A stretch of DNA of 64,000 nucleotides from Pseudolactococcus insecticola (GTDB lineage Bacteria; Bacillota; Bacilli; Lactobacillales; Streptococcaceae). A program made the translations under genes and the position numbers. The notes under the pieces were generated by a model. It saw only the letters and a list, made by a program, of their open reading frames with translations, was not told the DNA's origin and searched no databases. Location of the stretch: NCBI RefSeq assembly GCF_011170065.1, contig NZ_BLLH01000005.1:1-64000 (forward strand). Direction: 5' to 3'. Below, one piece after another: positions 52,815-60,893 of the stretch (the first letter of the stretch is position 1; the number at the start of each line of letters is the position of its first letter).

Positions 52815-52870
52815 TGCTAGCATAATCGGCAAAATTGAATTTTTCTGAAATTCTGCTAAACTAGAAGTAT

Positions 52871-53050
52871 ATGATTAAACAACAATTTTATGTCTTTATG
52901 CTGGGTACAGTGTTTTATGCGTGGTTCTTTGCAGATGCGATTTTGTCGGGACATTTGTTCTTGACAGGATTTTGGGGTGTTTTGCTCATAAGAAAACTTA
53001 TGCTTGCTTATAAGGCTGATCGCTGGTTACGAAAGATTGAAAAAGGATAA
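52871..53050 (+). CDS. Small membrane protein of unknown function (59 residues)
   Basis: MIKQQFYVFMLGTVFYAWFFADAILSGHLFLTGFWGVLLI is largely hydrophobic, giving one or two membrane helices. A basic cytoplasmic tail follows (RKLMLAYKADRWLRKIEKG). No ribosome binding site is visible. TTGAAT (52835-52840), 16 bases, TGCTAAACT (52854-52862) form a promoter whose -10 ends eight bases before the ATG, suggesting a leaderless or nearly leaderless mRNA. A strong terminator follows at once, which supports a real gene. Confidence 0.7.
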   Translation: MIKQQFYVFMLGTVFYAWFFADAILSGHLFLTGFWGVLLIRKLMLAYKADRWLRKIEKG

Positions 53051-53051
53051 T

Positions 53052-53087
53052 AAAAATGGTTCTGACGAGATGTCAGAACCATTTTTT
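53052..53087. terminator. Bidirectional terminator between the small membrane protein and birA
   Basis: AAAAATGGTTCTGAC and GTCAGAACCATTTTT are exact complements around GAGAT; the birA stop lies inside. Confidence 0.92.
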
Positions 53088-53810
53088 GAGTGAAATTTCA
53101 CCTGATGACAGGACTTTGACAAGCCCGTCAGAATTGACAATGAGCTCACCATTTTCCGTCAGATCAGTCGCTGTACCGATGATTGTCCGACCGTGTTCTT
53201 CAAACTCAACAGTCTTGCCAAGGACAAAAGAATGGGCTTTGTAAATGTCTAAAAAGTCGTCAGAACGGCGCAGCTTTTCAAACTGCGACCAGATCTCAGC
53301 GATGAGATCACCGCGCGTGATTGTAGGCGTATCGCTAAAGAGCGAGCCTGCTTTATCACGAAGCTCAATCGGAAATTCTGTGATGTGAAAGTTTAGTCCG
53401 ACGCCGATGATAATGTAGCCACTCGCCAAGAAACGCTCGACTAAAATGCCACAGATTTTCTTATGATCCAGATAAATATCATTGACCCACTTAATCTGTG
53501 GTTTTTTTGTGGTTAAGTTTTCGATGGCGGTGACAATGGCTGCAGCCGTCAGAATCGTGAAGTTTTCTGGCGTATCATCAGCCTTGAGCGCTAGGGACAT
53601 GTAAATGCCTGAGCCTTTGACGGCAAAGTAAGCTCTACCAAATCGGCCACGTGCCCCAGTTTGTGTGTCAGCAACATAGAGTTTCTTGTCAGATAAGTCA
53701 GCCTGGGCATCTTGTTGCGTCGAACTCGAATTTTCAAGATAGGCGACATCAGAAAGCCAAGGGTTATGTGCTAAGATTTGCTGTTTATCAATCATGTTAT
53801 CAGTTTCCAT
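53073..53810 (-). CDS. birA: Biotin--[acetyl-CoA carboxylase] ligase (BirA, no DNA-binding domain)
   Basis: This protein of about 245 residues has the ligase motifs TGARGRFGRAYFAVKGSGIYMSL, IKWVNDIYLDHKKICGILVE and IIIGVGLNFH, and the small C-terminal domain. It joins biotin to biotin-dependent carboxylases. The N-terminal winged-helix repressor domain of E. coli BirA is absent. The start is uncertain: ATG 53810 (METDNMIDKQQ), TTG 53816 or ATG 53795 (MIDKQQILAHNP) all lack a strong ribosome binding site. Confidence 0.9.
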   Translation of the reverse strand: METDNMIDKQQILAHNPWLSDVAYLENSSSTQQDAQADLSDKKLYVADTQTGARGRFGRAYFAVKGSGIYMSLALKADDTPENFTILTAAAIVTAIENLTTKKPQIKWVNDIYLDHKKICGILVERFLASGYIIIGVGLNFHITEFPIELRDKAGSLFSDTPTITRGDLIAEIWSQFEKLRRSDDFLDIYKAHSFVLGKTVEFEEHGRTIIGTATDLTENGELIVNSDGLVKVLSSGEISLKKWF

Positions 53811-53909
53811 TCTCAAAATTTTTTAATAAAAATGGCGTGACACTAAATTCGCCATAGCTATATCATATCACGGATTTCATCTTAATTCATGGCAAAAAAA
53901 TTCAGATAG

Positions 53910-53918
53910 TGGTAAAAT
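53910..53918 (+). promoter_or_regulatory. Extended -10 promoter of metK
   Basis: TGGTAAAAT, giving a 5' leader of about 200 bases. No convincing -35. Confidence 0.6.
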
Positions 53919-53922
53919 AAAA

Positions 53923-54004
53923 GTGTTACTTTTCGAAGGTGATTTGAAAGAGATTTCAAGTCGTTTCCTGTAACCAAAAATACCGTAAAAGGTAGGGGAA
54001 AAGT
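53923..54004 (+). ncRNA. S_MK-like (SAM-III) riboswitch variant upstream of metK
   Basis: GTTAC (53925-53929) can pair with GTAAC (53970-53974). Alternatively ACTTTTC (53928-53934) pairs with GAAAAGT (53998-54004), and the two share two bases. A nine-base hairpin GATTTGAAA-GAGA-TTTCAAGTC (53941-53962) sits inside. This mirrors the S_MK logic: without SAM the GTTAC/GTAAC pairing frees a Shine-Dalgarno, with SAM it is sequestered. Differences: an extra TACC/GGTA hairpin and a Shine-Dalgarno-like AGGGG (53994-53998) 125 bases from metK rather than next to it. Class assignment is by eye. Confidence 0.65.
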
Positions 54005-54054
54005 TGATACAACTGGCAGGTGTTCTTGGTAAACACACGCCTCTTTGCATGTAG
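54004..54054 (+). CDS. Possible metK leader peptide, 16 codons
   Basis: TTG at 54004 lies five bases after AGGGG and opens MIQLAGVLGKHTPLCM, stopping at TAG 54052-54054. The Shine-Dalgarno and first base of the start codon fall in the regulated strand of the riboswitch-like element. CCCCTA (54058-54063), just after the stop, is complementary to TAGGGG (53993-53998), so ribosome passage could rearrange the leader. Unproven; it may be chance. Confidence 0.4.
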   Translation: MIQLAGVLGKHTPLCM

Positions 54055-54122
54055 CAGCCCCTAAACTCGTGCGACAGACTCATGTCGCTTAACTATGTTT
54101 TAATTTATCATAAGGAGTAGCT

Positions 54123-55310
54123 ATGTCAGAAAAAAATCTTTTTACCAGCGAGAGCGTATCAGAAGGCCATCCAGATAAGATCGCTGATCAAATCTCAGAT
54201 GCCATTTTGGATGCCATCTTAGCACAGGATCCAGATGCTCACGTGGCAGCAGAAACAGCTGTCTACACAGGTTCTGTCCATGTGTTTGGCGAAATCTCAA
54301 CAACCGCTTATGTCAATATTGATGCCATTGTCAGACAGACAATCAAGGAAATCGGCTATACAGATGCCCAGTTTGGCTTTGACTATAAAACTGTTGGCGT
54401 ACATCCGTCAATCGTTGAACAATCACCAGATATTGCACAAGGTGTCAATGAAGCCATCGAAGTTCGCGGCGAAAATGATCAAGATGCGCTCGATTTGATT
54501 GGTGCAGGCGACCAAGGAATCATGTTTGGTTTTGCAAGTAAAGAAACACCAGAATACATGCCACTTGCGATTGCTTTGTCTCATCAACTCGTGAAAAAAT
54601 TGGCTGATTTGCGTAAATCTGGTGAGTTGTCATACTTGCGTCCAGATGCGAAAAGTCAAGTTACCGTTGAATACGATGAAGCCGGTAACGCAAAACGCAT
54701 TGATGCGGTTGTCATTTCAACGCAACATGCACCAGAAGCAACTAACGAAGAAATTCACGCAGATGTCATCAATAAAGTGATCAAGGCTGTTATTCCAGCC
54801 AATCTCTTAGATGACGATACAAAATACTTCATCAATCCAACAGGTCGCTTTGTAATTGGCGGGCCGCAAGGGGACTCTGGCCTGACTGGTCGTAAAATCA
54901 TCGTTGACACTTACGGTGGCTACGCGCATCACGGTGGTGGCGCCTTCTCTGGTAAGGATGCAACGAAAGTTGACCGTTCAGCAAGTTATGCTGCGCGTTA
55001 TATCGCTAAAAATATCGTTGCGGCTGGTCTCGCTGAAAAAGCTGAGATTCAGCTGAGCTATGCGATTGGTGTGGCACAGCCGATCTCCATTCACGTGGAT
55101 ACATTTGGCACTGGCAAAATCTCGTCAGAACGCCTGATTACAGCAATCCGTGACAACTTTGACTTGCGTCCAGCAGGCATTATCAAAATGCTTGATCTCA
55201 AACGTCCGATTTACCGTCAGACAGCTGCCTATGGTCACTTTGGTCGCACAGACGTCAGCTTGCCATGGGAAAAATTGGATAAAGTAGATGTTTTGAGCGC
55301 CCTTTTGTGA
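54123..55310 (+). CDS. metK: S-adenosylmethionine synthetase
   Basis: This 395-residue enzyme begins with [21 protein letters not shown] and has [32 protein letters not shown] (P-loop-like) and the C-terminal [19 protein letters not shown]. It makes SAM from methionine and ATP. The ribosome binding site is AAGGAG, eight bases from ATG. Expression is probably controlled by the SAM-sensing leader upstream. Confidence 0.97.
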   Translation: MSEKNLFTSESVSEGHPDKIADQISDAILDAILAQDPDAHVAAETAVYTGSVHVFGEISTTAYVNIDAIVRQTIKEIGYTDAQFGFDYKTVGVHPSIVEQSPDIAQGVNEAIEVRGENDQDALDLIGAGDQGIMFGFASKETPEYMPLAIALSHQLVKKLADLRKSGELSYLRPDAKSQVTVEYDEAGNAKRIDAVVISTQHAPEATNEEIHADVINKVIKAVIPANLLDDDTKYFINPTGRFVIGGPQGDSGLTGRKIIVDTYGGYAHHGGGAFSGKDATKVDRSASYAARYIAKNIVAAGLAEKAEIQLSYAIGVAQPISIHVDTFGTGKISSERLITAIRDNFDLRPAGIIKMLDLKRPIYRQTAAYGHFGRTDVSLPWEKLDKVDVLSALL

Positions 55311-55325
55311 AATAAGTCATTTTAT

Positions 55326-55334
55326 GTTATAATA
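55326..55334 (+). promoter_or_regulatory. Extended -10 promoter of rny
   Basis: TGTTATAAT, about 75 bases before the ATG. Confidence 0.6.
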
Positions 55335-55408
55335 AAATCGTATGTTGATACATATGATTTTTTATTAGGTCAATAGATCTGATAAACTTAGAAAAAATGA
55401 GGTAAACA

Positions 55409-57010
55409 ATGATTGGAGCATTAATTGCTGGCATCATCATTGCCTTGTTGATTGGATTAGGAATTGGCTTTGTTTTGCGCAATGCTCAGTTGAAAAGTGC
55501 TCAGGCAGATAGCCAGAGTTTGATTGAACATGCAGAAATCAAGGCGAATGACCTCACGAAACAAGCAAAAGTCGAGGCTGACAATCTTAAAAAAGAAGCT
55601 GAAAATCTTAAAAAAGAAAAGATTTTAGAGCTAAAAGAAGAAAGCCAAAAACGTCGTGAGTCGATAGAAAATGAATTTGCAGAAACTCGAACTGAGTTAA
55701 AAGAAACAGAGAAACGTCTGAAACAACGTGAAGAAATCCTGGATCGCAAGGATGATACATTGACACGCAAAGAACAATCTCTGGATTCAAAAGAAGAAAA
55801 TCTATCAAACAAAACTAACACGCTCAACAAGCGCGAAGATGCCTTGTCGCAAATTGAATCAGAAAAAGCGGCTGAATTGGCACGTATCGCAAGTCTTAGT
55901 CAAGACGAAGCACAAGAAATCGTCCTTGGTCATACTAAGGACACACTTTCAAAAGAGCTGGCACAGATGATTCGTGCTAGCGAAGAAAAAGCGACTGCTG
56001 AGGCTGATAAAAAGGCTAAAAGCATTATCACACTAGCTATGCAACGTGTGTCTGGCGACTTTGTCAGTGAGCAGACGGTTAGCGTTGTTGCGCTACCAGA
56101 TGACAGTATGAAAGGACGGATTATCGGTCGTGAAGGTCGTAATATCCGTACTTTTGAAGCGTTGACAGGGATTGACGTAATTATTGATGATACGCCTGAG
56201 GCAGTGATTTTATCAGGGTTTGATCCGATTCGTCGCGAGATTGCCCGCCTGACTTTGGAACAATTGGTTCAGGACGGCAGAATTCATCCAGCTCGCATCG
56301 AAGAGCTGGTTGAGAAAAATCGTAAAGATTTAGATCGTCGCATTCGTGAGTATGGTGAGCAGGCTGCCTTTGAGGTTGGTGCGCACACCCTGCATCCGGA
56401 TCTGATGAAGATTATGGGCCGCTTACATTTTCGGACATCTTATGGGCAAAATGTACTCAACCACTCGATTGAAGTGGCCAATCTGGCAGGTAATTTGGCA
56501 GGTGAGATGGGTGAAAATGTGACCTTGGCTAAACGTGCTGGATTCCTGCACGATATTGGTAAGGCGCTGGACCATGAGATTGAAGGCAGTCACGTTGAAA
56601 TCGGGACAGAACTTGCTAAGAAATACAAGGAAAATCCTGTTGTGATTAACGCAATCGCAAGTCACCACGGTGATACAGAGCCGACAAATAACATCTCAAT
56701 CCTGGTTGCAGCAGCAGATGCTCTTTCAGCTGCCCGTCCAGGTGCGCGTCGTGAATCTATCGAAAATTACATCAAACGCCTGCAAAACTTGGAAGAAATA
56801 TCAAATAGTTTTGATGGCGTTGAGACATCATTTGCCTTGCAAGCTGGTCGCGAGATTCGTGTTATGGTCAATCCAAGTGCCTTGTCTGACGACAAGATGA
56901 CGGTACTTGCTCACGACATCAAAGAAAAGATTGAAAACGACATGGACTATCCAGGTAATATCAAAGTCACAGTCATCCGTGAAACACGTGCGGTCGATTA
57001 TGCCAAATAA
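55409..57010 (+). CDS. rny: Ribonuclease Y
   Basis: This 533-residue protein has an N-terminal membrane helix (residues 3-25) and a long Lys/Glu coiled coil (30-190). A KH domain follows ([30 protein letters not shown]), then an HD domain ([11 protein letters not shown] and ASHHGD). RNase Y is the membrane-bound endonuclease that starts mRNA decay in Firmicutes. A strong terminator follows. Confidence 0.97.
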   Translation: MIGALIAGIIIALLIGLGIGFVLRNAQLKSAQADSQSLIEHAEIKANDLTKQAKVEADNLKKEAENLKKEKILELKEESQKRRESIENEFAETRTELKETEKRLKQREEILDRKDDTLTRKEQSLDSKEENLSNKTNTLNKREDALSQIESEKAAELARIASLSQDEAQEIVLGHTKDTLSKELAQMIRASEEKATAEADKKAKSIITLAMQRVSGDFVSEQTVSVVALPDDSMKGRIIGREGRNIRTFEALTGIDVIIDDTPEAVILSGFDPIRREIARLTLEQLVQDGRIHPARIEELVEKNRKDLDRRIREYGEQAAFEVGAHTLHPDLMKIMGRLHFRTSYGQNVLNHSIEVANLAGNLAGEMGENVTLAKRAGFLHDIGKALDHEIEGSHVEIGTELAKKYKENPVVINAIASHHGDTEPTNNISILVAAADALSAARPGARRESIENYIKRLQNLEEISNSFDGVETSFALQAGREIRVMVNPSALSDDKMTVLAHDIKEKIENDMDYPGNIKVTVIRETRAVDYAK

Positions 57011-57036
57011 TGTGCTAGTTTCTATAATTAGCTCAG

Positions 57037-57089
57037 AGAGAAAACGCTAATTTCGGGTACCCTCCTGAAGTTAGTGTTTTCTTCTTTTT
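57037..57089 (+). terminator. Terminator of rny
   Basis: AGAAAACGCTAA pairs with TTAGTGTTTTCT (one G-U), followed by a T run. Confidence 0.88.
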
Positions 57090-57135
57090 ATCGTAAAACG
57101 GAGGTGAAATATACCTTTTCAAATGGTTGATTTTA

Positions 57136-57144
57136 TGGTAAAAT
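57136..57144 (+). promoter_or_regulatory. Extended -10 promoter of gmk-rpoZ-priA
   Basis: TGGTAAAAT, about 30 bases before the gmk start. Confidence 0.6.
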
Positions 57145-57158
57145 AGGATAACAACTAA

Positions 57159-57806
<648 letters not shown>

Positions 57807-57821
57807 AAGAGGTAAGAAATT

Positions 57822-58247
57822 ATGATGTTAAAACCGTCTATCGACGTGCTACTTGATAAAGTCGATTCAAAATACTCACTTGTTGTCCTTGAAGCAAAAC
57901 GTGCCCATGAATTACGTGATGGTGAGTTTGCAACAAAAGACTTTTCATCTGTCAAACCGACGCTTCAAGCTTTGGAAGAATTGGCAGAAGGTACAGTAAG
58001 TATTCACCCAGCACCTGCAGCAAAACGGACGGCACTACACGAAAAACGTGAGTTAGAGCGTCTGCGCAAAATCGAAGAAGAACGCCGCATCAAAGAGCAA
58101 ATCGCAAAAGAACAAGCTGAAGAAGAGGCTAAGCAAAGTAAAGGTAAAGAAAAGCCAGCTGAAGACGTTGCGCAAACGATTGCCGAAACTGATGAAGCTC
58201 TCGAAGTTACTGAACCTGTGACTGAAATTGAAGCTGAAGCTGAGTAA
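57822..58247 (+). CDS. rpoZ: DNA-directed RNA polymerase omega subunit with acidic tail
   Basis: Residues 1-70 are omega ([30 protein letters not shown]). The following 70 form a charged helix rich in Glu/Lys/Arg (about 75-115) and an acidic tail. At 141 residues it is longer than typical omega subunits of about 70-105. Omega helps fold and stabilise the beta' subunit. The order gmk-rpoZ-priA is the standard Firmicute one. Confidence 0.94.
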   Translation: MMLKPSIDVLLDKVDSKYSLVVLEAKRAHELRDGEFATKDFSSVKPTLQALEELAEGTVSIHPAPAAKRTALHEKRELERLRKIEEERRIKEQIAKEQAEEEAKQSKGKEKPAEDVAQTIAETDEALEVTEPVTEIEAEAE

Positions 58248-58298
58248 CACACTAAATTGCTTCGGCGGTTTTTTATTTTAAAACTAAAAAGGAGTCGT

Positions 58299-60692
58299 AT
58301 GAAAATCGCAAAAATCATTGTAGATGTGCCTAGCATGCAGACAGACAAACCTTTTTCGTATGTGGTACCTGAGGCGCTTGAAACTCTGGTTGCTATTGGT
58401 ATGCGGGTTCATGTGCCATTTGGCCGTGGTAATCGTTTGATGCAAGGCTTTATTGTGGGCTTTGAGTCGCAGGAGCTGGTTGAAAATCAAGGAAATCGTC
58501 TGCAAGACTTGAAAGTCATTGCAGAAGTTCTAGATTTTGAGCCAGTTTTGAATGCTGAGCAGCTGGCTTTGGCAGATAAAATGCGGGAAACCGTTTTTGC
58601 CTATAAAATTTCAATCTTGAAAGCCATGTTGCCAAATCTGCTGAATTCATCCTATGACAAGGTTCTGACGGCGCTTGACCCACAGGTAGCAAGTGATTAT
58701 TTTGAAAATGCAGATGAGATTCATTTTTCAAGTCTAGATGAAGTCATGCAAGCAACCATGATGAAGTTGCAGCGTGAAGGCAAGGTGTCAGTACGCTATG
58801 TGGCGCAGTCAAAAGAAACCATCAAGACTAAAAAAGTCGTGAGTTTGACTAATCACGCTCAGTTATTAGCGTTAACAATCTCAGCACGTGCTAAAAAAAA
58901 GCTTGCCATGCAAACTTTTCTCCAGCATGAGCCTGAAGGAAAAGTCTGGGACAATACGGAGCTAGTCGCTCTATTTTCACGAGATGTGGTCAAGTTTTTC
59001 ATCGGAAATGGCGTGCTGACACTGTCTGACGTTGAGGTCTCAAGGTCGCAAGACTACTTTGAAAATATCGAGACTGACACACAAAAAACGCTTAATGCTG
59101 AGCAAAAAGCGGCCTATGAAGCTATCATCACCTCGCAAGACAAGCCGTTTTTACTGGAAGGCGTGACGGGATCAGGCAAGACCGAGGTCTATCTGCAGGT
59201 CATTGCCCATGTAATTGATGCAGGAAAGACAGCCATCATGCTAGTGCCAGAAATCTCTCTGACCCCCATGATGACGAGCCGTTTTATCGCCCGTTTCGGG
59301 GAAAATGTCGCCATCATGCACTCGGGTCTATCTGACGGTGAAAAATATGACGAATGGCGCAAAATTGCAGCAGGGAAAGCCAAAGTCGTTGTTGGCGCAC
59401 GTTCGGCGATTTTTGTACCGCTTGCCAATATCGGGGCCATCATCATCGATGAAGAACATGAAACGAGCTATAAGCAAGATAGCAACCCGCGTTATCATGC
59501 GCGCGACATTGCGCTGTTACGGGCGCAGTATCATGGTGCGGCGCTTGTTTTGGGATCTGCGACACCAAGTCTTGAAACGCGTGCACGTGCACAACAAGGT
59601 GTTTATCAGCTCTTACGCTTGACACAGCGTGCCAATCAAGCTGCACAGATACCCGAAGTACGCCTACTTGACATGAGAAAACATCTCAATGATAAGTCAG
59701 CGTCATTTTCACAAGTTATGCTAGATAAAATCGCTGAAAAAGTCAGCAAAAAAGAGCAAGTCGTCCTCATGCTCAATCGGCGGGGCTATTCGTCATTTAT
59801 CATGTGTAGGGACTGCGGTTTTGTACCAGAGTGTCCCAACTGCGACATCTCTCTGACCTTGCACATGGACACCAAAACGCTCAACTGCCATTATTGCGGA
59901 CATACGCAAGGGATTCCCTATACCTGCCCAAACTGTCAGAGCAACAAAATTCGCTACTATGGTAGCGGTACGCAAAAGGTAGAAGAAGAGCTGCAGGAGC
60001 TCATGCCTGAGGCGCGTATTTTGCGGATGGACGTTGACACGACCAAGAAAAAAGGGGCACATGAGCGAATACTTTCGAGTTTTGGGGCTGGACAAGCAGA
60101 TATATTACTTGGCACGCAGATGATTGCAAAGGGACTAGATTTTCCAAATGTCACTTTGGTTGGTGTTATCAATGCGGATACGGCGCTGAATTTACCTGAT
60201 TTTCGTGCGTCAGAACGAACTTTTCAGCTTCTGACGCAGGTGGCAGGTCGCGCAGGTCGTGCCGAAAAATCTGGTGAGGTTCTGATTCAGACCTTTAATC
60301 CGGATCATTATGCGATAAAACTTGCGCAGACGCATGACTATGAACAGTTTTATCAGACTGAAATGGCTTTTCGCCGTAAGCTTGCCTATCCGCCTTATTA
60401 TTTTACGGTTCAGCTGGTCATTTCCCACAAAAATGAGGAGATTACGGTCAAAAAATCTTATGAGATTTTGAGTTTGTTACAGGCACATCTGACGGACAAA
60501 GCCCGTGTTTTGGGGCCAATCGCAAAGCCAATCGCAAGGACGCACAATCTTTATCACTATCAGCTGCTTATCAAATATCGCTTTGAGGACCACTTGGCAG
60601 ATGCCTTAAATGACGTACTGGACTTGACACAATTGCGTGAAAACAAGGAGCTTCGAGTGATGATTGACTCAGAACCGCAGAATTTTATGTGA
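58299..60692 (+). CDS. priA: Primosomal replication restart helicase PriA
   Basis: This 797-residue protein has the N-terminal DNA-binding domain (AKIIVDVPSMQTDKPFSYVVPE) and helicase motifs GVTGSGKTEVY (I), DEEHE (II) and GSATPS (III). A zinc-binding insertion (CRDCG, CPNC, CHYCG, CPNC) and QVAGRAGR (VI) follow. It reloads the replisome at stalled forks. I chose ATG 58299 after AAAAAGGAG; the longer in-frame start at 58257 is unsupported. Confidence 0.96.
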   Translation: MKIAKIIVDVPSMQTDKPFSYVVPEALETLVAIGMRVHVPFGRGNRLMQGFIVGFESQELVENQGNRLQDLKVIAEVLDFEPVLNAEQLALADKMRETVFAYKISILKAMLPNLLNSSYDKVLTALDPQVASDYFENADEIHFSSLDEVMQATMMKLQREGKVSVRYVAQSKETIKTKKVVSLTNHAQLLALTISARAKKKLAMQTFLQHEPEGKVWDNTELVALFSRDVVKFFIGNGVLTLSDVEVSRSQDYFENIETDTQKTLNAEQKAAYEAIITSQDKPFLLEGVTGSGKTEVYLQVIAHVIDAGKTAIMLVPEISLTPMMTSRFIARFGENVAIMHSGLSDGEKYDEWRKIAAGKAKVVVGARSAIFVPLANIGAIIIDEEHETSYKQDSNPRYHARDIALLRAQYHGAALVLGSATPSLETRARAQQGVYQLLRLTQRANQAAQIPEVRLLDMRKHLNDKSASFSQVMLDKIAEKVSKKEQVVLMLNRRGYSSFIMCRDCGFVPECPNCDISLTLHMDTKTLNCHYCGHTQGIPYTCPNCQSNKIRYYGSGTQKVEEELQELMPEARILRMDVDTTKKKGAHERILSSFGAGQADILLGTQMIAKGLDFPNVTLVGVINADTALNLPDFRASERTFQLLTQVAGRAGRAEKSGEVLIQTFNPDHYAIKLAQTHDYEQFYQTEMAFRRKLAYPPYYFTVQLVISHKNEEITVKKSYEILSLLQAHLTDKARVLGPIAKPIARTHNLYHYQLLIKYRFEDHLADALNDVLDLTQLRENKELRVMIDSEPQNFM

Positions 60693-60728
60693 CTTTTTGA
60701 GGTGGTTGTCCTCAAATTGAACGATTTG

Positions 60729-60755
60729 AAATCAAGTTTGCGGACTTGATTTTTT
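60729..60755 (+). terminator. Terminator of the gmk-rpoZ-priA unit
   Basis: AAATCAAGT-TTGCGG-ACTTGATTT followed by a T run. Confidence 0.85.
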
Positions 60756-60795
60756 GGTTATATTGCATATTTTGTAAAAAAATTGTAAAAATTGC

Positions 60796-60816
60796 ATATC
60801 ATTGTGATAATGATAT
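60796..60816 (+). promoter_or_regulatory. Perfect inverted repeat upstream of the large LPXTG gene (Fur/PerR-like?)
   Basis: ATATCATT-GTGAT-AATGATAT. It contains GATAATGAT, which resembles part of Fur-family boxes. It lies about 30 bases upstream of a TATACT (60847-60852) that may be the -10, so an operator is plausible. Confidence 0.45.
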
Positions 60817-60893
60817 GATTTACAGGACAAATTCGGAAAAATATTGTATACTTAATGAAAGAAGTGTAGTTGTTTTCAGAAAAAGGGAAAGTT

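Noticed and set aside
53925-54122. T-box leader for metK
   Set aside because: No AGGGTGGNACCGCG motif and no terminator/antiterminator pair; the pairing pattern fits S_MK better.
58248-58298. Terminator between rpoZ and priA
   Set aside because: Only a very short GC stem near a T run is visible; read-through into priA is expected.
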